This document shows positions 56,135 through 64,000 of a stretch of DNA of 64,000 bases, one piece after another (position 1 is the first letter of the stretch; each line of letters opens with the position of its first letter). Origin of the DNA: Chamaecrista fasciculata (taxonomy: Eukaryota > Streptophyta > Magnoliopsida > Fabales > Fabaceae); the NCBI GenBank assembly GCA_003254925.1, contig QANZ01011436.1, forward strand, positions 43,949 to 107,948, read 5' to 3'. The translations under genes and the position numbers were made by a program. The notes under the pieces were generated by a model that was not told the origin of the DNA, ran no database searches, and saw only the letters and a program-made list of their open reading frames with translations.

Positions 56135-56995
56135 GGTAAAAATTGGGAAACAATGAAGGAATAGGAAAGTATTTGTATCAGATTGTGAATCTTTCAAGAG
56201 ATATTATATATAATAGTTTAAAATTTAAAACGAAAATAGATATTTTAATTTTTTTTTAAAAAAAATCAAATTTTTTTAAAAATATCATACTAAAAAAAGA
56301 AAATTATTATGTTTTAAAATAATATAAAAATAAATAGTATGGGTCTGTGAAGTTTTTCTTAATTATTCTTTACTAACTTTATTGTATTAAATATTCAATA
56401 TAAATATTATATGATTGATGATTTAGGGAAGTGATGATTAGAAAATCTTAAAACATATCATGTAAATATAATATAACGGATAAGATATGTTATAAGATAT
56501 TTTTGGAAAAAAAAGTAATTTTTCTTAAAACTATGTTAAGTTTTTTTTTTTTATACCACACAAAGATAAGTCTTAAAATCATTTATACTTATGTTTATAA
56601 ATTTTTTAATATAAGTTTATTTATATATTTTTATAATAATTTATATTTAATATTTATTAATCATAATTAATTATATAAAGAATTTAAATTAATACTTTAT
56701 AATCCCTATAGTTAGTTATACCGAGCTACTCAGTCCTTATATTTTCATTTTTTTAACTCAATATGTACAATTTCAAGAAAATTATAAAACAATGCTTAGC
56801 CATTAGCACCATTAAAACTCTGTTAATTTAGTGTCTATATATATATATATATATATATGTGGCATTTGAGAATGCATGTATGTGATAAGAAAAATTCAGA
56901 TAAAACTATTGCAGATGTGTGTTCTCAAAATGGTCTAGTACCATCATCCTCAATGACTATGAGAGAGAAACAAAAGTACAAGAAAGATAACAACT

Positions 56996-57338
56996 ACGAA
57001 ACATGGACATTGACACGGATATGAGACACTACAAAGACACGAACACACCGATACGTCAAATTCTTAAGATTACACGACACGACACGACATATATTTATAT
57101 TTATAAATAACTAAAAATATTAAATTTTGATGAAAAATTTAACAATTAAAATATCTATACATAATATATGTTATATGTGTCATTATTTTCTATTGTTTGT
57201 CATATTAAAGTCATAAAAATTGATTTTATATTTTGAAACTTATGAATATGTGTCGTATAGGTGTCGTACGGGTGTCGGGTACGAACACATGTCTGACACG
57301 GTGACATGACTTTAAAATGAAGTGTCCATGATTCATAG
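56996..57338. mobile_element. GACACGGACACG-type MITE, copy 2 (older)
   Basis: Ends TACGAAACATGGACATTGAC and AGTGTCCATGATTCATAG, matching the family at 37373 and 62392 with several changes. The putative 9-bp duplication has decayed (GATAACAAC at 56987-56995, GATATCAAT at 57339-57347; 7 of 9 match). Confidence 0.7.
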
Positions 57339-57347
57339 GATATCAAT

Positions 57348-58452
57348 GTAATAGAAGAATCAACAATGACACTCTAGAATTAATTAAGAAGCTTATTTGG
57401 AGTTTGGGTAATTAATTAGTTTTTAAAGCTTGAATTACACAAGCTTAGATATTTTTTAATTAGTTTTGGGTAATCATCTCCATTTTAAAGCTTGAATTGC
57501 ACAAGCTTATATATTTTTTACAGTAAAAAAATGAATGAACAGATACAGAAAACAGAGCAAAACCAAACAACCACTCACTTTTCAGTTTTTAGTTCTATCA
57601 TTTATGTGCTATACACAGTGGATATATACTGGTCAAACTTTCATTTTAGTCTTCAAATTATAAAAAAAGTTTAATTTTGGTTCTCAAACATTTTTTTTAT
57701 TCTATTTTGATCATTAAATTTCCTTATTTATTTTACTATTAGTTCAAAATATGATTTTGTTTAATTTTTACTATTATATTTAATCTGGATAGCTAAGAAT
57801 TGAAATAGATAACTTCTATCTCATATAGGTCTTAATAAGTCAATTATGAGAGAAAACAGAAAAATCTTTCATCTTAAAAAAAAATCAATCATAAATTTAT
57901 TTTTAATTTGTGACTAAAATGATTTTTTTTTCTTTGTTAACTCACGCATTAAGATATTTATAAGAGAGAAATTGTCAATATCAATTGTTCAAATTAGAAG
58001 ATAATTGCCAAAATCAAATGGAATTATAGTTTAGAGTTTAGACTATCAGAAAAAAAAAATTAAAAAGTTTAAAGATATATAAAAAAAATTTATCCTACAT
58101 TTCAAGGACTAAAATAAGGTTTTGACTCGTATTGTTGAGTTATTTATCATTTTTGTATAATTTAAAAGATTCCTCCGCAAGAAATAAACTTTGAAATATA
58201 TATGCAGTTATATATATATCTTGGAAATCTTGGAGACAATTCAAGTTCTTTAATAAATAAATAAGACTTTGTAATCCTCAATTGGCTCAGAGAAATAAAA
58301 AATTGCCTCAGATGAGATCTGTATATAATTATTAAACAAATATATTATACTAATTTGAAGAATATAAAAGCTCTAAGAATCTTAGAAATCCTAAATTCTA
58401 ACTCACCGAATAATCCCTATGAGGATGGATTCAAAACTACACATATGAAACC
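57348..58452. other. Intergenic, 3' side of the HHO gene
   Basis: AT-rich. A short direct repeat (TTTTAAAGCTTGAATTGCACAAGCTTA-like) occurs twice near 57420-57510. From 57640 to 58130 lies low-complexity repeat DNA of the kind also seen at 39.9-40.4 kb (shared ATTTATTTTACTATTAGTTC). No gene. Confidence 0.4.
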
Positions 58453-60600
58453 CTAGAATTTGAGACTGATCTCACTCCCATTCACATTCACATCGCTCTC
58501 TTGCCCATTTTGTCCAAGATCAGCAAATCCTTTTATTCTCTTCTCCGCTTCCTTCTCAATAATAATACTCCCACATTTCCCATCCTCTATACTCTCCGAT
58601 TCTTCCGATCTTCGCATTTGCTGCGACGACGTCGTTCTGTAAATCTGGACCTCCTGCTGAAGCGCGTAGTGCGTTGGCGGCGCGTGGGAGACATGGTGTG
58701 GGCTGAACAGTGCGTTGGCGGCGCCGGCGGCCGTGGCGTACTCCGGCGGGACCCAGATTCCTCCTAGGACTAACACTTGGGTTGCGGCTACTCCAGGTGG
58801 TTGTGGGCTTGGGCTGGGCCGTCTTGTGTGAAGCCTATATTTCTGTTCATGAACAAAAAAATAAACAATTCATGAGAAACGGTATGTTTGCATGTCAATG
58901 TCTAGTATTGAAATCTATTATAATACAACTTTATGGTTCATTCTACTAAAATTTGAGTAGAAATGTTTAGTAAGTTTGACGAATCAAATATAATTGAGTT
59001 AAAGACTTGTTAATTCTACAACATTCATGTAAAGTTTCTAATAAATTTAAAAATTATATTGTGATTGATGGTACAAACAATTTGTGTAACTTATTTAGTC
59101 TTTGTTATTTGATGTTTTGGGTTTAGCGGCAATTATCTATAGGGCAAGCTTTATATAAGGTTAGTTATAGGTTTTTTAATAATATATGTGGTTGTTTTGC
59201 ATGATCAGTAATAATTAGGAAGATAATATAATAGACATTCTTTGGCCAACTAATCATTGAAGAGCAAAATATAAGTAAAAGTTGTGAGTGGAGGAACTGC
59301 ATATAAGTTTATTCTCAAATTATATAGTTGGATTGATGGGTGTGAGGAGAGAAAGTGGAGAAAGAGAGAGAGACACCTGTAGATGGCTTTTGACTTCGTC
59401 ATTAGTCAAACCGTCAACCTTCATCAGCTCCCTAATCTGCTTTGGGGTGGCCACTGATGATACATGCAACAAAACAGGAATCAAGTTTAAAAAAACAGAG
59501 CTTGGATCCACTGCAGTAAGTTTTCCTGAAGTGGGCATGAAGTGTGAAACATACATCTCACTACCTATCTGTCTATCTATCTATATTTCTAATCATATGT
59601 GAAAGATTCAATTTCTGAAAAGGGTTTAATTTTTAAGGGCCCTGTTCCTGAAACTGTACTTGATTTATGTTATATATTACCTTGAGATCCTCCCAGCATG
59701 TGGAGAGCATTCACAAACCGGCGGTGCAACGCCGGCGACCAACACCGTCTCGGTTTCCGATGACTTTGCACAGTTGTTTTCGCCGCCTCCGATGATGATA
59801 CTGTACCATTAGAGCTCTCCTTCTTTGGATTCTCAGGCATTGATGGTGGGAATTTCTTCCTCTTCCTTTTCTCCACCTCCTCCTCATCCTTCAGGGACAA
59901 CTCTGCACCTTGGAGGCAATTATTAGAACTTGGTTCCTTTGAGATAGGAAGGAAGGCTCCTTCATTCCTCTGTTTGCTGTGCGCAGGTATCAGCTTATTC
60001 TTAGGCTCTTCTTCTTTTGTGGAATGTTGTGGCTTCGTTTCTTGATCACTATTAGTTGTTGTTGTACTTTGGCTCCATAGCTGAGCAGACATCATCCAGC
60101 TTGCCTTATCAGATAAGCTTGACGACGCCTTCTCAGTGTCAGAGCTTCCACATGTTGATTGCTTTAAGGGTAAGAATTCTTCCATAGCAACTGCACCTCT
60201 TGTTATTCCCTCATTTCCTCTGAATGCCTCAACTAATTGCTTCCTTGATGCTTCCATAGCTGTCAACAATTATAATTAGTAATTAGTAATTACAATTCCT
60301 ATATATATAGTTTGGTTTATTGAAAGGCGTAATTAAGGATTATATTTGAAGGTGTATGTAGATACCATCGGTGAGAAGTTGCATGCAGAGAGGAAGCTCG
60401 CGCTTGAAGGCGTCAATCTTGACACGTTCTTCCTCTAGGCGACACATGAACTCTTGAAGCTTATTATAGGTCTGATGAGGCTCATCATCATGAGTATGAT
60501 GATAATCATGATGATCTCCAAAAGATCTTAAAAACATGGAATAGTTACTGGTACAATGGTGGGGTTTGATATCCAAGGTAAGCTCCGAAGGTGATGCCAT
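58453..60600 (-). CDS. HHO/NIGT1-type GARP (G2-like MYB) transcription factor
   Basis: Four minus-strand exons: 60366-60600, 59681-60259, 59377-59453 and 58453-58842. All are GT-AG and in frame, giving 426 residues. The N-terminus has ELTLDIKP, reminiscent of an EAR-like repressor motif. The family-specific helical domain follows: [40 protein letters not shown] (about residues 46-88). The middle is Ser/Thr/Glu-rich. The single-repeat MYB/GARP domain (about 245-303) runs from [20 protein letters not shown] through [20 protein letters not shown] to [17 protein letters not shown]. The C-terminal [11 protein letters not shown] motif is typical of HHO proteins. HRS1/HHO/NIGT1 factors are nitrate-induced repressors that balance nitrogen and phosphate starvation responses (family knowledge). 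Which HHO member this is cannot be settled here. Exons 1 and 4 encode the family-specific ends, so the gene looks complete. Confidence 0.92.
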
Positions 60601-61409
60601 CTTCTTTTAATATTTCTCACGTAAAATATCACAACTGATCACAATGCACAAGCTATATATATATATATATATATGAAGGTATATATAGAAGAAACAAAGA
60701 GTAGAAAAAAGAGGGTGTTTGGCCTGTTCCTTTCTATGTTTGAGCTGTGCTTTGTGAACACGAGGAGGATTATAATACGGAGATCATATCGTCTTCTTTT
60801 TAGGGGTGAGTTCAGGGGAATAAAGCAGTTTAAGAAAGAGAGAAAAAAAGAGAGGATAAAGCAGAGAGGGATGAAAAATTCCGACAGAGAACTAAGAGAA
60901 AAGAGAAGGAATCAGAAGGTGTGACATTAGAGGTTCATGTGCTTACAGAGCATCTAGTTACAGAACCTTTCGTCTAGCAAATTCAAAATCATTAGATATA
61001 AATTAAAGATGATTCCCCTCTTATTACTCTCACTTTTTTGTTTTAAATTTTTTTAATTGTCTTTTTTTCTTCTACTTTTAGTCCTTTCTTTTTCTTTATC
61101 CCCCATCCATTCTATTTCCCTTTTAATGGCGAGCAGATTCTCCTGCAATTTCAAATGAAGCTTCATTAAACAGTACACTGTACGTGATGTCTCTGTTACT
61201 CTTCTTTCTTCTGCATCATCTATGGAAATTCAATGGTTGATGTCATGCATGATATGGGTCTAACTCTAAAGTCTAAACAACACCATCTTAAACAAGACTA
61301 ATGTTAACGAAGTAATCAACATATATAGCTACTGAATACCAATTGTTGTGAAAGGCTTTTAAGGGAATATTTGTGCACTTCTAGTTGTGAACCACTTTTC
61401 TTATATATG
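60601..61409. other. HHO promoter and leader region
   Basis: Immediately upstream is a TA microsatellite (60653-60673) and then GA-rich DNA (60830-60920) that reads as CT-rich on the HHO strand. No gene is seen. Confidence 0.45.
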
Positions 61410-62255
61410 ATGTTGAATTTAAAATATATTTATTATTTTATAATTCACAAACTTATCAGCAAATTAATATATTGAAAATTCTTTTTTTTTTCCTAAATTT
61501 TATATCAATTTTCAAATTGGTCCTTAATGTTTTTTTTGTTGTCAATTGTGTTCCCATTAAGGACAAATATATTTAGCTAAACTAAGAACACAATTGACAA
61601 CAAAAAAAACATTAAGGATGAATTTGAAAATTGATATAAAACAATAAGTGACAAAAACACTAATTTCTTCCTCAAACTTTACACCATCTGTCAATTTTGT
61701 CCTCAATTTTTTTTTGTTGCCAATTCTGTTCCCAAAGTTTTACATTTTGGTCAATTTTGTCCTTTGACTAACTTTTTTTTTCAATAAATTAACATTACAC
61801 CGCATCTTATTTTTCAATTTGAGTTAGGATTTGAGTTTATTTTTCTATCAATTATACATACATATCATTAGTCATGTAAATTCTGTCGTTAATATTTGGC
61901 TATAGTTAAGTAAGAGCAAAAGATAAAATTGATAAAAATGTGAAACATTAGGGACAAAAATGGCGGTATAAAAAGATTGGGGATAAAATTGATAGTTGAT
62001 GTAAAGTTTGGGGACAAAATTAATACTTTTGCCAATAAGAAGTTGACTAATATATGTTTGTGAATTATAAAATAATAAATATATTGATATAAAATATATT
62101 TAGGACGAATTTGAAAATTGATATAAAATAATAAGTTGAGTAATATAAGTTTGTGAATTATACAATTGATATAAAAAATTTATATTAATTTGCTGATAAG
62201 TTTGTGAATTATAAAATAATAAATATACTGATATAAAATATATTTTATCACGCAT
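61410..62255. repeat. Complex foldback region with nested inverted repeats
   Basis: The inner pair 61498-61553 / 61586-61641 forms 56-bp arms with only two mismatches around a 32-bp loop. An outer pair joins TTTATTATTTTATAATTCAC (about 61427-61446) to its complements near 62051-62075 and 62200-62225. Between them are units with TTTTGTCC/GGACAAAA, again iterated like the TTGGTCCC units of the larger foldbacks. Probably a decayed foldback transposon; the ends are not firmly placed. Confidence 0.6.
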
Positions 62256-62391
62256 CTTATTTTTATTAGTCAATTTCATACGATAAAAAATTTATATAAA
62301 TTAAGCGGTACTTGTGAGTGTCCTTTGCCAATGCCATGCATGGTGTTCAAGTTAATTAAAGCAAGACATGAAGAATTCTAACATTATTCGC

Positions 62392-62728
62392 TATGAAGCA
62401 TGGACACGGACACAGGACACGACACGGACACGGACACAGCGATACGTCAAACTCTCAAAATTACGCGACACGACACGGCATATATTTATATATATAAATA
62501 ATTAAATATTCATAATTTTTAATGAAAAAATTAAAAATTACAATTTTTATTCATAATATATGTCATATCTATTATTATTTTCTCTTGCCTATCATGTTAA
62601 AGTTACAAAAAATTGATTTATATTCTAAAATTTATGGATGTGTCGTGTCGGTGTCATACGAGTGTCGGACACTGACACGTGTCTGACACGGCGACACGCC
62701 TTCAAAATGAAGTGTCTATGCTTCCTAG
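62392..62728. mobile_element. GACACGGACACG-type MITE, copy 3 (young)
   Basis: Ends TATGAAGCATGGACACGGAC and AGTGTCTATGCTTCCTAG, with a perfect 9-bp duplication ATTATTCGC (62383-62391 and 62729-62737). The subterminal arms carry GACACGACACGGACACGG and GTGTCGTGTCGGTGTC and can pair over the AT-rich centre. No coding sequence; the duplication length suits Mutator-like transposition. Confidence 0.85.
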
Positions 62729-62737
62729 ATTATTCGC

Positions 62738-63957
62738 AATTAATCAAATTGGTTGAATAAAGATAAAGAGAAGAAAAGAAAAGAAGGAGGGGGTAAAAGC
62801 AAAGATATATATTGACATATGTTTTTTTAGTATCAACCCACCTTGCAACCTTCTTTTTGAGTCTAAAAGTTGAATATTGAATTCGAGTGCATTGAGAGAG
62901 AGAAGTGGCTAAGTGGGGAATATTTATCCCATCTGAAAATTGAGACATTCATGATATACAAAGAATAAAATATTGGCGGAATAAAAGAATTTTTTTTTTT
63001 TTGATATAAGGAATAAAAGAAAAATAATCCTTCAAAAGAGTGAAAAAGGAGAGTAATAATCCAAGAGAAGCTCCTGCTTCTAACTTTAGTGAAGTGGCTC
63101 GGAAACTTACAACATTCTCTCTTTTATATTCTTAGACTTGTGTTTGTTCTTTTGGGGTCCTCAAGCAATTTAGGTAGTTTCTTTTTCTTCCTTTTTGTTT
63201 GGGATATATAAAATAATAAAAGTGAGATTACGAATATATATTTTGAACTTCTATACAGTAGTATTATTGATGCTAGATCTTTGATATATATATGTTGCAA
63301 GTTTTTTTCAAGAGAAAGTGATCGATATATGAACAATTAATATTATTCGAATATATTAGTTAGAACTTAGAACTGAGTTTTTACTAAAAGAAAATATAAA
63401 AAAAAATGTATTTATATGTTTATTATATTCGTTTTTACTTTTTATATATTATAATATTGCTTTATTCAAAGGATCAAATGCAAAACTAATAAATTAGAGG
63501 AACTACATATTCGATCAGTGAAAAATTAAAGTTTAAATACTTCTACCTCAAGGTTCTTATATGATAGATAAACTTGAGGGACTAAATTGTTAATTTCTTG
63601 AAAATAGTATTATTGGATTCATGTAGTTTTTTCTTTTCAAGAAACGTACGTACACATGCATATGCGAGCTTGAATGTTAAGTGTTGATTTATTAATATAT
63701 ATTCTGGTTTCCTTTCTATATATGAAATATGGATCTTTTTGTTTATGGGTGAAAGTTAGCTTCATTTTTATTATAATATACTTGAGGTAGGCTAGCTAGT
63801 ACGACGTATTAGTATATACGAACAGTATGCTTTTGCATGCACATGCATGGGCTGAGAATTAAAGATCCGATCATGATGAATTGGGTGTGCTTACCAATTT
63901 ACTCAAACAGTCAAACATTAATACTGTTATTATACTATACGAACCAATATATATGTA
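62738..63957. other. AT-rich intergenic DNA to the window end
   Basis: No gene is supported. TA-rich tracts and short ATG-less frames only. Confidence 0.4.
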
Positions 63958-64000
63958 CTAGGGGCTTTGCGTGCTCTAACGGGCACGCAAATATGTATAT
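63958..64000 (-). mobile_element. Helitron-like 3' terminus, cut by the window end
   Basis: Read on the minus strand the end is GCACGCAAAGCCCCTAG followed by T, preceded by a 9-bp-stem hairpin (TTTGCGTGC...GCACGCAAA) about 10 bases from the terminus. This is the classic Helitron 3' structure, and shares GCACGCAAAG-CTCCTAG-type wording with the elements at 31601 and 42170. Confidence 0.55.

Larger units (their letters stand above)
49820..56777 (+). repeat. Segmental duplication, copy 2
   Basis: Direct-orientation partner of 43976-48660, starting AGGTGCTCATTATATATG and ending near GTACAATTTCAAG. It carries the second 82-residue protein gene. It contains an insertion of about 4.0 kb (50563 to about 54593) and about 600 bp (55070-55655) absent from copy 1, and lacks the foldback insertions of copy 1. 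Confidence 0.8.

Overview
This is a window of nuclear DNA from a flowering plant, most likely a eudicot. The genes have plant-type GT-AG introns and encode plant families: a 3-ketoacyl-CoA synthase, a DELLA GRAS protein, an HHO/NIGT1-type GARP factor, H2A.Z and a plant mobile domain protein. The intergenic DNA is very AT-rich and crowded with small DNA transposons. I cannot name the species from sequence alone. Two runs of N (25075-25385 and 49166-49365) and three isolated single Ns (24824, 41734, 43044) mark assembly joins, all or most of them in repeat-rich DNA.

Left part (1-20 kb) is gene-dense: a seven-exon STRAP-like WD40 gene (+), a two-exon histone H2A.Z gene (+), a single-coding-exon KCS11-type 3-ketoacyl-CoA synthase (-), an eight-exon DUF2358+SOUL heme-binding protein (-) whose last 45-bp exon lies about 1 kb from the rest, and an intronless Golgi GDP-fucose transporter of the GFT1/GONST4 type (+). 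A single-exon DELLA-class GRAS gene with a DGLLA instead of DELLA core lies at 29.2-30.8 kb. A four-exon HHO/NIGT1-like transcription factor (-) lies at 58.5-60.6 kb. These genes are independent single-copy-type plant genes, with no operon-like relationship.

The middle (22-58 kb) is mostly transposon-built. The most striking component is a family of three foldback elements (22667-25557, 36888-39746, 45905-47989). They share termini GAGTAAACTC, each is flanked by a perfect 10-bp target duplication, and their arms are filled with degenerate telomere-like CCCTAAA/TTTAGGG arrays. The 10-bp duplications point to Mutator-like transposition. A second foldback family with iterated GGTACC-containing arms (16618-17045, 42823-43043, 45669-48173) carries 9-bp duplications. 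A third, MITE-sized family (37373-37651, 56996-57338, 62392-62728) also has 9-bp duplications. One telomere-like element is inserted inside a GGTACC element, and one MITE is inserted inside another telomere-like element, so insertion order can be read directly. There are also short Helitron-like elements (TC...CTAG, A/T target), a solo LTR with TGATA/TATCA ends, and tRNA-derived SINE-like pieces.

A direct segmental duplication (43976-48660 and 49820-56777) carries two nearly identical copies of an 82-residue plant-specific protein. Each copy was later invaded by different elements. Copy 1 holds the nested foldbacks, and copy 2 preserves the empty site for that insertion. Copy 2 holds a roughly 4-kb insertion carrying an apparently intact MAIN-like plant mobile domain gene and, next to its 3' end, a cluster of three strong palindromes.
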